A DNA stretch of 64,000 nucleotides. Source: CAZBSE01 sp964578625. Its GTDB lineage: Bacteria > Actinomycetota > Humimicrobiia > Humimicrobiales > Humimicrobiaceae. The stretch's first letter is position 1. Each line of letters begins with the position of its first letter. The translations under genes and the position numbers were made by a program. Positions 34,252-43,898 of this stretch are shown piece by piece. The stretch covers positions 1 through 64,000 of the forward strand of contig CAZODQ010000001.1 of the NCBI GenBank assembly GCA_964578625.1, in the 5' to 3' direction. The notes beneath the pieces are model-generated. The model searched no databases, was not told where the DNA came from, and saw only the letters and a list, made by a program, of their open reading frames with translations.

Positions 34252-35215
34252 ATCCCTGACCTCTGAAGTATGATTTTAAGACCTTAAAATAAATCAAAAG
34301 CTTAGCTCTATTACTTTTGACCGGTTTAAATACAGATAATATTATAAATAACAGTATCCTGTTTATAATTCCTGTTAAATAAATAAAACTTAAAAACTCC
34401 TCATGTGTTTTAGAATAATTTTTCTTAAAATATAATCTTCTGCTTGTCCAGATACCTATTTCCCTTACAGCCATATTCCTGGATGCAATAGCCATGTCAA
34501 CATGCTCTATTATAAAGTATGGAAAATAATAGTTCTTAAAGCCCTTTCTATATAATTTAAGACAAAGATCACTGTCCTCGCTGTATATAAAATAATCCTC
34601 ATCAAACATCCCCACTTCTATAAAGTCATCCTTTTTTATAAACATAAATGAGCCTGTAAGCCAATCCACTTCTCTTTCGCTTTCATGGTCCCACCAGCTC
34701 ATAAAATAAGATCCGAAAATACGGCTTTTTTTAAATATCCTGTATAAAAAATAACTCTCATAAAATTGTCTTGCAAGTGTTGGAAAAGATCTTGAGCTGA
34801 GCTGAAGAGTTCTATCCATATTTAATATTTTTGCTCCTATTACCCCTACCCTGCCGTTTCTATTCCTTTTATTATAAAAAACTATAATATCTTTTAAATC
34901 ACCCTCTAAAAACTTTGTATCAGGATTTAAAAACAGCAGGTATTTACCTTTCGCTTTTGAAGCTCCGATATTGGATGCTCTTGAAAAACCCATATTTTTC
35001 TTATTAGCTATAAAACGGAAAGTATCATTCATTTTGTCCTGTTCTTCCAGATACTCTATACTTCCGTCACCGGATTTATTATCCACAACCAATATCTCAT
35101 AACTTAATTTATTTTTTTTTCTCTTATTTGTTTCAGTGATCTTGCTTATGCTTCCGAGGCAGTCTTTAATAAAACTAAGACTGTTATAATTTACGATTAT
35201 AATACTAATATCCAA
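34241..35215 (-). CDS. GT2 family glycosyltransferase
   Basis: 324 residues, WbbL/rhamnosyltransferase-like: ISIIIVNYNSLSFIKDCL, VVDNKSGDGSIEYLEE, NMGFSRASNIGASKAKG, the metal motif LFLNPDTKF, DWLTGSFMFIKK and IYSEDSDLCLKLYRKG. The C-terminus has one or two hydrophobic segments. The start is TTG with GGTGG seven bases upstream. Motif order is very like the glycosyltransferase at 23478, so it may also add a deoxyhexose; that is inference. Confidence 0.88.
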   Translation of the reverse strand: MDISIIIVNYNSLSFIKDCLGSISKITETNKRKKNKLSYEILVVDNKSGDGSIEYLEEQDKMNDTFRFIANKKNMGFSRASNIGASKAKGKYLLFLNPDTKFLEGDLKDIIVFYNKRNRNGRVGVIGAKILNMDRTLQLSSRSFPTLARQFYESYFLYRIFKKSRIFGSYFMSWWDHESEREVDWLTGSFMFIKKDDFIEVGMFDEDYFIYSEDSDLCLKLYRKGFKNYYFPYFIIEHVDMAIASRNMAVREIGIWTSRRLYFKKNYSKTHEEFLSFIYLTGIINRILLFIILSVFKPVKSNRAKLLIYFKVLKSYFRGQGYDS

Positions 35216-35242
35216 TCATACCACCAGTCGACAATCCCTTTG

Positions 35243-36868
35243 CTATTTTTTTAATAAGTCACTGACTATTGAAATCAGGTTCCTTTTAAAATTTATATTT
35301 GAAAATCTTCTGCAGTTTTTAACTGCATTCTTTCTAATTCCTTTTGTATCAATTTCCCCGCGTATTATGCTTAAAGTAATATTTTTAAGTTCCTCCCAGC
35401 TTTCAAATAAAAATCCGTTATACTTGTCATTTATGATCTCCTTTTGACCTCCCTTATTGATAACAACAGGAATACATCCAGCTGCCATTGCCTCTACGGT
35501 AGTTATTCCAAAATGTTCAAATTTCTCAGGATGGATTTTTTCATCTTCATCCATCCCGGAAGCGTGCCAGAAAATATACGATTTTGCAAAAAGTTTTACC
35601 AGTCGCGGCCATTCCATATTAGTAATTACCCTTATGGGGTAATTCTTACTCACTTCCCTTATCTTTTCCACATACTTCAGATGGTCAGGCCTCCTGTCCA
35701 GACCGCCGACCAGATATAGAGTATAACCCTTCATGTCATCAGGATACAGCCTCAGCAGCTCCTTGAATATCTCAGCCAGTTCCAGCTGCTTTTTATTATG
35801 ATGCTCCGGGAAAAATCTACCTACGCTTAAGATAATTTTCTCCTTAATGCCGGATTTAAGATTAGCAATATCTACGGGAGGGAATAAAACAATGCTCTGT
35901 CTGTTCCATAATCTCTTTATCCACTTTTTTGAATATACCGATATGGCAATTATTTTATGGTAGGTCTCCAAAAATTTCAGATCCCTGGGAAAAGTTATCA
36001 GAAATAAAGGGATATACCCTAAAATCTTGAGTATTATTTTTTTATAAAAGTGTATCCTTCTCCGATCATAGACTACTATACCAAGCTTTCTGGAATCCTT
36101 TGAACTTTCACCTGCTTCCAGCGGAATAAAAGTATCGGATGAGATTATGACTTTACAATATTTTTCATCATTACCTAATGGAATTTCAAAAGTACATTTA
36201 ACTCCTCTTCCAAGCCTTATATGTTTATCATATAGAAGTCTCTCCTTTTTTTCTCCAGCCCCGAATACCTTGATATCCACCCCTATTTTACTTAGACTGC
36301 TTGCTTTAGGATTCTTGAAGCCTAGTATCAACGGCTGGTCAGTTTTTTTTACCTTTAAAATTACCCTCCCGCTGCTCCAGCTTCCTCTTCTTAACAGAAA
36401 CCTTTTGGGATCATATAATCCTTCAACTATTTCTATTTCGTTGAAGCTGCACGAGAATCTTTCTGAATATTTAAAAAGCCATAACGCAGGCAATCTGAAA
36501 AAAAACAATAAAAACTTATGAATTAACCGGAAATCCACATCAAAAGGAGTTGGGAAATAACATAAATATATGTTCTTCTTACCATATGCAGGAAGCGAGC
36601 TTAAATAAGTGGCATTTATAAACAGATCATACTTCTTTATGATCCTTTCAGCATAATCCTCTGATATAAAAGGGAATATTTTCAGGTTTACCCTTTCCAG
36701 TTCAAGATTTAACCTGCCGGAAGTCTCTTTTAAATCAGCAAATATATCAGTTATCAGATCTACTTCAAACTCTTTATTTTCAGATAAAACTTCCGCAATC
36801 TTGCAGCTGTACCGTTCTCCGCCGCCAGCCGTCGATAAATATCTATCATAAATAGCTATATTTTTCAT
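35243..36868 (-). CDS. GT4-type glycosyltransferase with internal beta-rich insert
   Basis: 541 residues, longer than the usual 350-400. The N-terminal Rossmann half (about 1-140) starts IAIYDRYLSTAGGGERY. The C-terminal half (about 340-541) has ILSVGRFFPEHHNKKQ and HFGITTVEAMAAGCIPVV, the EX7E donor site. Between them about 135 residues (140-275) do not fit the GT-B fold: GLYDPKRF, SWSSGRVILKV, ISSDTFIPLEAG and DSRKLGIVVYDRRRI look like a beta-sandwich carbohydrate-binding-like module. An ALG11-like enzyme architecture is possible; substrate unknown. Confidence 0.8.
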   Translation of the reverse strand: MKNIAIYDRYLSTAGGGERYSCKIAEVLSENKEFEVDLITDIFADLKETSGRLNLELERVNLKIFPFISEDYAERIIKKYDLFINATYLSSLPAYGKKNIYLCYFPTPFDVDFRLIHKFLLFFFRLPALWLFKYSERFSCSFNEIEIVEGLYDPKRFLLRRGSWSSGRVILKVKKTDQPLILGFKNPKASSLSKIGVDIKVFGAGEKKERLLYDKHIRLGRGVKCTFEIPLGNDEKYCKVIISSDTFIPLEAGESSKDSRKLGIVVYDRRRIHFYKKIILKILGYIPLFLITFPRDLKFLETYHKIIAISVYSKKWIKRLWNRQSIVLFPPVDIANLKSGIKEKIILSVGRFFPEHHNKKQLELAEIFKELLRLYPDDMKGYTLYLVGGLDRRPDHLKYVEKIREVSKNYPIRVITNMEWPRLVKLFAKSYIFWHASGMDEDEKIHPEKFEHFGITTVEAMAAGCIPVVINKGGQKEIINDKYNGFLFESWEELKNITLSIIRGEIDTKGIRKNAVKNCRRFSNINFKRNLISIVSDLLKK

Positions 36869-36879
36869 AAGAAGCCTTG

Positions 36880-38289
36880 CTAAAAATCCCTCATCCAGCT
36901 TTTAATAATTCTATCATGAATTTTCCTGCTGTTTCTTATTCTGATTCTAACCAATAAATTTTTGGGAAGTAAATAAAACAGTTCAAAGAAGACCCTGATC
37001 CTGATTGGAATATCAATTCTTTTCTGCATCTTCCTCCTTAACTTTCCAGCCAGGTAGCTCAAGATATTGATTATATTTGAAAGGATAAATGCCGCGCAAC
37101 TTTTAAAAAATAAAAGCGGCCAGCCGCATTTAAAAATCATAAGCAGCCTATTCCTAACCACATGATATATAAAATTATAAGACCACTCCTTGCTGGTACC
37201 GCAGTGAAAATGTCTTACAATAGATTTGGGAGTAAAGAAATTTTTCCAACCTGCCAATCTGGACCTCCAGAACAAATCAATATCTTCATAGTATGTGAAA
37301 AAGTTATTATCAAAACAACCCATATCTTCAAACATTTTTCTATCCATCATAAAGCTGCTTCCGCTTAAGCCAAAGACCTCCTCAACCCTGCTGTACTGGC
37401 CTTCATCAAAACTTTCAAAACCCCTATCCCTGCTGTAAAAAGATTTATTTATTTTAATACCGCAGCTATTAATAATATCTTTCCTGTGGGTAAAAAGTCT
37501 TCTGGGAATCTTTATTCTAACTGTTTTAGCCCTCCCGGTAACTTTCATATCTTTTACTATTTCTTCGCCTATTACCATTTGTAAATTATTGGGTGAGATA
37601 TATGATAATACTTTAAAGCTTAAATCCAATTCTTTGTTTAGATCCTCAACCGGTACAGCCAGAACTGCGTTACCCTTTGACCAGCAGTAGATTTCCCCAC
37701 TCTCATCTGATTCCTGGGGATAAAAACCATCCATATACTTGATACTCTTATTTAAAATACTCTTTCCGTTGTCTTTTTCTCCAGCACTTCCGACTTTTAT
37801 ATCATATATTTTAACACCAAGCCTTCTTGATCTTTTACTGCTGCGCATGTCTGTTTGACTGATACTGCTTGCAATTAACTGAAGAGGCAGGTAAGGGTAA
37901 TAAAAAACTACTTTGGAACCTACTGCTCCTATTTTCGAATCATCAGTGGATTGCCTGAAGATGGAAAGCATTTCGTACAACCAGTTTTTATCGACCACAC
38001 AATCATTATTAATCAGGGCAATATATTTACCCTTTGAACGGTAAAATCCTTCATTATTACCTCCGGCATAACCTTTGTTTTCATTTAATGCGATTATCTC
38101 TACCTGCGGAAATTCCTTTTTTACAAACTCAACCGAACCATCTGTAGAATTATTATCTACCATTATTATCTGAATTTTTTTAAGTGGATAATTAAGATCG
38201 AGTATAGAATTAAAAAGGTTATATAAAAATCTCTTACCGTTAAAATTTACAGTGATAATTGATATTAAAGGATCATCATCTTGCACCAA
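36880..38289 (-). CDS. GT2 family glycosyltransferase with a large internal insert
   Basis: 469 residues. GT-A motifs ISIITVNFNGKRFLYNLF, MVDNNSTDGSVEFVKK, NKGYAGGNNEGF and LINNDCVVD occupy the first 115 residues. The acceptor part resumes at FGLSGSSFMMDRKMFEDMG and YYEDIDLFWRSR (about 305-345). The intervening 170 residues include SRRLGVKIYDIKVGS, GFYPQE, CWSKGNAVLAVP and ISCGIKI-like strands (NSCGIKINKS), resembling the insert of the neighbouring GT4. The C-terminus has a hydrophobic segment. It is the only gene seen here with a GT2 split so far apart. Confidence 0.8.
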   Translation of the reverse strand: MVQDDDPLISIITVNFNGKRFLYNLFNSILDLNYPLKKIQIIMVDNNSTDGSVEFVKKEFPQVEIIALNENKGYAGGNNEGFYRSKGKYIALINNDCVVDKNWLYEMLSIFRQSTDDSKIGAVGSKVVFYYPYLPLQLIASSISQTDMRSSKRSRRLGVKIYDIKVGSAGEKDNGKSILNKSIKYMDGFYPQESDESGEIYCWSKGNAVLAVPVEDLNKELDLSFKVLSYISPNNLQMVIGEEIVKDMKVTGRAKTVRIKIPRRLFTHRKDIINSCGIKINKSFYSRDRGFESFDEGQYSRVEEVFGLSGSSFMMDRKMFEDMGCFDNNFFTYYEDIDLFWRSRLAGWKNFFTPKSIVRHFHCGTSKEWSYNFIYHVVRNRLLMIFKCGWPLLFFKSCAAFILSNIINILSYLAGKLRRKMQKRIDIPIRIRVFFELFYLLPKNLLVRIRIRNSRKIHDRIIKSWMRDF

Positions 38290-38320
38290 TTAAATATCCC
38301 ACCTTACTTAAACTGAAATG

Positions 38321-38719
38321 TCATCCTCTGGAAATTACAATTACTCCTATAGTTATTATAAGTGCACCTATCCATCGTATTAAGTTTACATCTTCTTTCA
38401 GTATAAACTTTGAAAGAATCAATAACATTACATAAGTAGATCCAATAAACGGATAAGCAAAACTAAGGTCCACAGCAGATAGTACTACAAGCCATATCGC
38501 AGCTGAAATAATATATAAAAATAGACCAGATATTACCAGGGGACTTTTTATTATTCCAAGAAATAATTGACCGAGATAATCAAGCCCGTTTAAACTAACT
38601 ATCCTAATGCGGTTTATACCTATTTTCAATAACATCTGTCCACCCACAGCTATAGAGACGCTTAGTAAAATAAGTAATATTGTACTTACCAGACTCAATT
38701 TATTTCTCTCCTTAATCAT
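38321..38719 (-). CDS. Small four-helix EmrE/ArnE-like membrane protein
   Basis: 132 residues with four hydrophobic helices. GQMLLKIGINRI in the first helix and FAYPFIGSTYVMLLILSKFILKEDVNLIRWIG in helices three and four match the EamA/SMR superfamily half-transporter, as in ArnE/ArnF flippase subunits. In a glycosyltransferase run its likely job is to help move a lipid-linked sugar across the membrane; drug efflux is the alternative. It lies between the GT2 and the GT4 fusion genes. Confidence 0.75.
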   Translation of the reverse strand: MIKERNKLSLVSTILLILLSVSIAVGGQMLLKIGINRIRIVSLNGLDYLGQLFLGIIKSPLVISGLFLYIISAAIWLVVLSAVDLSFAYPFIGSTYVMLLILSKFILKEDVNLIRWIGALIITIGVIVISRG

Positions 38720-38752
38720 AGTTACACTATATTTTATTATCAGACTCGACAG

Positions 38753-41065
38753 TTAAGATCTATGTTTTCTTGCCAAATAATATTTGTTAGAGACAGTCAG
38801 GCCCATTATTCTGTCAATATTTTCCAGATCCCTCAGCAATACCTCAAGTTTCTGATCAATATCTATCTTCAGACCTGATTTGCTTTTGGGTTTAAAATTG
38901 CCTAAAACTTCCCTTAAACTACTAATATCATAACCAAGGCTTTTAATTTCTTTATGAAGAGTACGGAATATATCAAAATATATAAGAATCAATCTCTCCC
39001 GGTTCTTTCGATTCAGTTCATTCATTTCTTTATTTATTTGAACCTGAATATTATTATTAATGGCTTTTATCGACTGGTTATAACTCTTCCTTAAATTCTC
39101 AAAATACATACTGGTAAGGAGGTATATATATCTCCTCAGTCTTCCCTTTACATCCTTATCTTTACTCAGCTCTTCAGAATTTAAAATATCAAACCTGCTT
39201 AAAAGCCTTAAATCTTCAAAATTCTCTCTGTCCAGTTTTATCTCGAAAAGTTCAAATAATTCATTCCTGCCATATATCTCACCTATTTCATCTTTATTGC
39301 TATCTATTGTTCTATACTCTATTTCATCCCATATTCCCTTATCCTTGATCTCAAAACCGGCATTTTTTAATATATATTCAATAGTAAAATCATCAATTCT
39401 TACACTGGACCGGCTTCTTCTTGTACCCTCACCAAGAACCTTATAAAGCCCTCTTTCATCAGGAATTGAAAAAAACAGCAAACCATCCACTTTTAACTTT
39501 GATGCAAGTACGTTTATCAGGTCATAGAAAAATTTCGGAGATATTTTATAAAAGACATTATTTAAAATAATACCTTCATATTTGGTCCTTTCAGTTATTT
39601 TAGACTTTAGCATTCCTATTTCATCCAGCTCTTTCTCTTCATCTTCTATAACTGCCAGGCCAACATCCATCTCCATCCAAAATATTCTGCCCACATTAGT
39701 CCCACTTATAGCTTCTTCATCTCTATATTTATTAGAGGTTATATTCAGGACATTGGCACAGCCTTCAAAATTGTCTTTTATGATTTTTGATATTTTACTG
39801 TTCTGCAGATTAACCAACTCGGTGATCTTTTTCTTGTCAACCGCATAATCGGGATTAACACAGTATTTGACAAGCGGTTTGGTCACATTTTCCCAGTAAA
39901 ACCTGGGGGCAATTTTAATTAGATTTTTCCTGTATATCTCTCTTAAGCTTTTATTAGTAGCCATACTCTCCATGACTCTTGCCAGCTGTGCGGTATTTTC
40001 ATACTTTACCACTTCACCTATGTTCTCGGCCTTTACCATCTTCGCTATAGAATCCCCTTCGGTTGTTATAACCGGAAGTCGCGCCCAGATGTAATCTATG
40101 ACCCTCGTCCTATAGGAAAACTCGGTTTCTATCCTTTCTTGATGGATCGACAAGCCCACATCTGCGTCCAGCAGGAATGTCTGTCTTAGGTCGTATGGCG
40201 TCCATTCATTAAAAAATACAAGCTTTTCATACATATCGAGCTCTTTACTCAATTGTATTGCCTCCATGCATTTTTTCATTTCAGGAAGGCTGGAGTCCGG
40301 GTGTTTTATTCCCATAAATATCATTTTTATATTCTTTTTATCCCTGGTAATCTCCCATAATGCTTTAATAGCCGTAATTGGATCGAGCCAGTTCCAGATA
40401 CCACCTCCCCATAGGATTATACTGTCACGTTCATTGATACCCGGGATTCTATCCCCAGTATACGAAGTAGAGCGCTTGGGAGGCTGGGAAGGCATTCCGG
40501 AAGGAACAATATCTATCAGGTTCCTTAAGGTTTTATCGGAATCATAGCTGTACGGATTTATTCTACCCATGGCATTTAACATCCCTACCCAATAGTCCCT
40601 CTGTTTTTCACTTGCACAGATAAAGAAATCTCCTATTGAAAGCTGCATTTTCAATATATTTAAATTATTTTTATCAATTCTGATCCTCTCCGCAATATCA
40701 CTGTCTCTGAACATTTCCAGGCTCTCTAAATTGAAAGGATTATACAGATCTACAATAATCTTGCCTTTAAAGTTTCTGAGGAAAGGAAAATAGTAAAGAA
40801 TATGACCCTGGATCAATATGGTATCCGCCTTATCAATATATCTCTGTAAGCTTTTATAACTTCCTAACTTGTACTGTCTAGCCTTAAAGCCTTCAGTATC
40901 AATATCTATCTTATTGGGAGTAACCAGAGTAACATCCAGGTAATCAGATAAAATTTTTGCAAACTCGTAAAACCTTATACCTGGACCGGCCATATTTCTA
41001 CCAATGATGTCATAACTTATTATACAGATATTCGAAGAACTTTTATTGTTTAATTCGGTATCCAT
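38753..41065 (-). CDS. GT4 glycosyltransferase fused to a methyltransferase-like domain and coiled coil
   Basis: 770 residues. Residues 1-405 form a GT-B enzyme: ISYDIIGRNMAGPGIRFYEF, ILWGGGIWNWLDPITAIKAL, FFNEWTPYDLR and VGLSIHQERIETEFSYRTR. Residues about 430-590 resemble a class I methyltransferase C-half (YEGIILNNVFYKI, VDGLLFFSIPDE, EYILKNAGFEI) but lack a clear glycine-rich SAM loop, so it may be degenerate. Residues 600-770 are charged and helical, probably coiled coil. A sugar transferase with a built-in tail-modifying or scaffold module is possible. Confidence 0.75.
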   Translation of the reverse strand: MDTELNNKSSSNICIISYDIIGRNMAGPGIRFYEFAKILSDYLDVTLVTPNKIDIDTEGFKARQYKLGSYKSLQRYIDKADTILIQGHILYYFPFLRNFKGKIIVDLYNPFNLESLEMFRDSDIAERIRIDKNNLNILKMQLSIGDFFICASEKQRDYWVGMLNAMGRINPYSYDSDKTLRNLIDIVPSGMPSQPPKRSTSYTGDRIPGINERDSIILWGGGIWNWLDPITAIKALWEITRDKKNIKMIFMGIKHPDSSLPEMKKCMEAIQLSKELDMYEKLVFFNEWTPYDLRQTFLLDADVGLSIHQERIETEFSYRTRVIDYIWARLPVITTEGDSIAKMVKAENIGEVVKYENTAQLARVMESMATNKSLREIYRKNLIKIAPRFYWENVTKPLVKYCVNPDYAVDKKKITELVNLQNSKISKIIKDNFEGCANVLNITSNKYRDEEAISGTNVGRIFWMEMDVGLAVIEDEEKELDEIGMLKSKITERTKYEGIILNNVFYKISPKFFYDLINVLASKLKVDGLLFFSIPDERGLYKVLGEGTRRSRSSVRIDDFTIEYILKNAGFEIKDKGIWDEIEYRTIDSNKDEIGEIYGRNELFELFEIKLDRENFEDLRLLSRFDILNSEELSKDKDVKGRLRRYIYLLTSMYFENLRKSYNQSIKAINNNIQVQINKEMNELNRKNRERLILIYFDIFRTLHKEIKSLGYDISSLREVLGNFKPKSKSGLKIDIDQKLEVLLRDLENIDRIMGLTVSNKYYLARKHRS

Positions 41066-41157
41066 TATATCTCTCCATTATGTCTACCATAAATAAAAAT
41101 TAAAATCATAAACAAATCCCAGTGCTCTCAAATAGTCCGGCTAATTTTGAGATGCAA

Positions 41158-42192
41158 TCATTTTAACTCTAATTTATTCAAGATTAAATGATTTTTTAAT
41201 TTAATTACCAAATTATATGGTAAAAATATAAAATTTAAAAAATAAGCATAAAGAATCGGCAAGACCTGGTCAGCTGTAGCACTGTTTTTAAACCAGGCCA
41301 ATTCTGAACAAATAAATTTTCTTAAGAAATTTAAAAATCCCAGATTTATAACTGCGCATCTGATTCTATTTTTATGGTAGTACTTATAAAAATTTTTACT
41401 AAATTTTTTTACAGAAGCACCCTCAAAATGTCTGGCAATAGAATTATAGTTTACAACCACCCGTCTCCCCGTTCTTTTGATTTTAATACAGTAATCAAGC
41501 TCCTCAAAATATAAAGGCCTGTAACCCGAATCAAATCCGCCTAAGGCTTTAAACAGCTGAAATTCAGTAGCCAAAAACGCTCCGGTAATATAATCTGCAT
41601 CTTTTAAATTGCCTGCTAATTCCGGCACATTTTTTTTATTTCCTTTATGTCTATATTCCTGTTTTAGATCATAATAACTTTTCCCGTACCCTATGTGGGA
41701 AGTAATAAAATTGTCCTCAATCCTCCCACCGAGGTGTTGTATGGCATCTTTTTTATAGTCAAGAATAAGTCCGCCTGCGGCTCCAATTTCTTTGAACGGT
41801 TTGCAGTGATTTTCCCCGATTTTGAAAGTCGAAACCAATTTCTGCAACGCGCTTCGCTTTAAACATATATCCGGGTTCAGCAAAATCAGGAATTTTAATT
41901 CTCTTTCCAGATTTTTATTCTCTCCTGATACAAAATTGAATACTGCATAATTGACCGCTCCTGAAAATCCGATATTTTTCCTTAGAGTAATAAGCTTAAA
42001 ACTACTGCTGGTCATACCCCGGTATATATCTCTGAACTCTTTTACCTTTGCTACTGTTTTATCATTTGAATTATTATCTATGACTGTCAGGAACCAGTCA
42101 TTATAACTTTGTTCTGCTACCGAACAGAGACAGTTTTCAATAAAGTCCTGGCTGTTATAGGTTACAATTACTATTAAACTTTTAGTGCCCAT
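41158..42192 (-). CDS. GT2 family glycosyltransferase
   Basis: 344 residues. SLIVIVTYNSQDFIENCLCSV, VIDNNSNDKTVAKVKE, NIGFSGAVNYAV, the metal motif LLNPDICLK, ADYITGAFLATEF and YFEELDYCIKIKRTGR identify a GT-A inverting enzyme of the rhamnosyltransferase type. A KFICSELAWFKN segment and a final hydrophobic stretch suggest peripheral membrane association. It is separated by about 60-90 nt from both neighbours in the same run. Confidence 0.86.
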   Translation of the reverse strand: MGTKSLIVIVTYNSQDFIENCLCSVAEQSYNDWFLTVIDNNSNDKTVAKVKEFRDIYRGMTSSSFKLITLRKNIGFSGAVNYAVFNFVSGENKNLERELKFLILLNPDICLKRSALQKLVSTFKIGENHCKPFKEIGAAGGLILDYKKDAIQHLGGRIEDNFITSHIGYGKSYYDLKQEYRHKGNKKNVPELAGNLKDADYITGAFLATEFQLFKALGGFDSGYRPLYFEELDYCIKIKRTGRRVVVNYNSIARHFEGASVKKFSKNFYKYYHKNRIRCAVINLGFLNFLRKFICSELAWFKNSATADQVLPILYAYFLNFIFLPYNLVIKLKNHLILNKLELK

Positions 42193-42249
42193 ATTGCTTC
42201 CTGTTATAATCCGTATAATGCCAAGAGAAGGCAGGAGCGGGATAGAAGG

Positions 42250-43719
42250 TCAACTGGAGATTTTCCTTTTAATAATTCTTAGATACCCGTATATTTTATA
42301 AATCAAACCTTTCTTTACTATCCCTTCAAGCTCTGATATTCGCTTATCTCTCTCTTCTATCATCTTTTTCTGGCGCAGGGTTATTTGTACCAAATTCTTG
42401 ACAGCTTCTTCCCTCTTGAAAAAAAACTTTCTTTTTCTTCCTTTATCGGGGGAACATGAAGGATTACCAGTCCATTCCTGTAATTTCTTGGTAGTCCTTT
42501 TAAAATTAAAATGCTCCAGTCCGTATTTTTTACCGGCATCTGCAGTTTTTTTGACCTCATTCGGGTGATCAGCAAGATAGATCAGTTTACTGCTCAGCTC
42601 CCTATGATCATAAGGTTTAAATGTATATCCGATCTTTTCTTTCTCTATAATATTAGTCAATTCACAAACATTGGATGAAAGTACACAGAGCCCTGCCCTT
42701 AACCAGTCCAGAATACGGTTTTTACTGCCCAACCTTACCTCATAAATATCTCTGTCGATATTTATACCCACATCTGCTTCCATGTAATAATTAGGCACAT
42801 CTTCACCTTTGATCCAGCCTTTCATTATAAATCTGTCCTTATAAGAGCTGCCGTTTATCATAGATAAAAACCTGGGATAAGTCTTTATATCCTGTTCAGG
42901 TATCTCCCCGCCGGTAGATACAAATTTGATCTTTGGATTCTTCTCCATTGCAAGCGCAAGCCCCTTAAATAAAGTATCAACATCAGTCCAGGTATTATAT
43001 CCTCCGGTCCACAGCACTATAAAATCATCCTTTTTTATTCCATTTTTTCCCCGGAGAACATCCCTGGTATATTTGTATTCTTCCAGAGGAACACCGCATG
43101 GAATGACATTGGTAAAATCATAACCCGATGTGTATTTATTAAGTCTGCCGACTGCTCCAAGCTCCCCTATTAGAGCATACTGCTGCCTTGACGACACACA
43201 CGAAAAAATATCTGCATTGGATATAACATTATATTCACTATTCCAGTAATGAAACAGACAGTCGTCATTTTCATCAATACTTGCCCGAGCCTGTGCTTCT
43301 GCCATTACATGCCCAAATAAATCTGCCCAGAAAGGAACGGCACTGTCTTTAAGATAATAAAGCAGCCTGGAGGCGATATAAGAAGGATAAAAAGTGCAGC
43401 CGACTATACAGTCAGGTTTGAAAGATTTAAAAATTTTTAATATTAATTCAATATTTTCAAATTCATCTTTCTTAAGTATATTATAATTAAAATTGTACTT
43501 TAAACTTTTAGCAAAATCCTTTTTAAAACCTGACTTAAAATCATCTGGATATGCCGAGGGTATGGCATAATTACATACACACACCTTAAAATCTTTTTCC
43601 AGCAGAGGCAGTATAAATTGCCACGTTCTGATACCGGTCCCGTATACTTTTTTGTCATTCTCAAATGGTAACGGGCTCATTCCCAGTAAAAATACTTTTT
43701 TCATATCAAATAAAATCAC
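42250..43719 (-). CDS. GT4-like glycosyltransferase
   Basis: Up to 489 residues. GTGIRTWQFILPLLEKDFKV near the N-terminus, IVLWTGGYNTWTDVDTLFKGL at the start of the second Rossmann half and VGINIDRDIYEVRLGSKNRI with WLRAGLCVLSS mark a GT-B fold related to the 38753 protein (shared WNW/YNTW and motif spacing). The last 60 residues are basic and helical. The ATG five codons into the frame (43704) has GGTGA upstream and may be the true start. It heads the minus-strand run; the next gene upstream is divergent. Confidence 0.8.
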   Translation of the reverse strand: MILFDMKKVFLLGMSPLPFENDKKVYGTGIRTWQFILPLLEKDFKVCVCNYAIPSAYPDDFKSGFKKDFAKSLKYNFNYNILKKDEFENIELILKIFKSFKPDCIVGCTFYPSYIASRLLYYLKDSAVPFWADLFGHVMAEAQARASIDENDDCLFHYWNSEYNVISNADIFSCVSSRQQYALIGELGAVGRLNKYTSGYDFTNVIPCGVPLEEYKYTRDVLRGKNGIKKDDFIVLWTGGYNTWTDVDTLFKGLALAMEKNPKIKFVSTGGEIPEQDIKTYPRFLSMINGSSYKDRFIMKGWIKGEDVPNYYMEADVGINIDRDIYEVRLGSKNRILDWLRAGLCVLSSNVCELTNIIEKEKIGYTFKPYDHRELSSKLIYLADHPNEVKKTADAGKKYGLEHFNFKRTTKKLQEWTGNPSCSPDKGRKRKFFFKREEAVKNLVQITLRQKKMIEERDKRISELEGIVKKGLIYKIYGYLRIIKRKISS

Positions 43720-43898
43720 CGTGAGATTAAATCTTTTTATTTTACCGATTTTACCTATATAAATGAAATTATAAAATAAAATCGTTTTTCCGGACTAATC
43801 TTATTTTTTTAGCTTTTTTTAATTATAATTGTACTAATAAAAAAACTATACTACCATAGCATAAACGATAGAACACTAAAAACAATTTATTTTGTTTT

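Noticed and set aside
42381..42575. A 64-codon minus-strand frame within the GT4 gene at 42250
   Set aside because: It lies inside the larger gene in another frame and shows no recognisable features.
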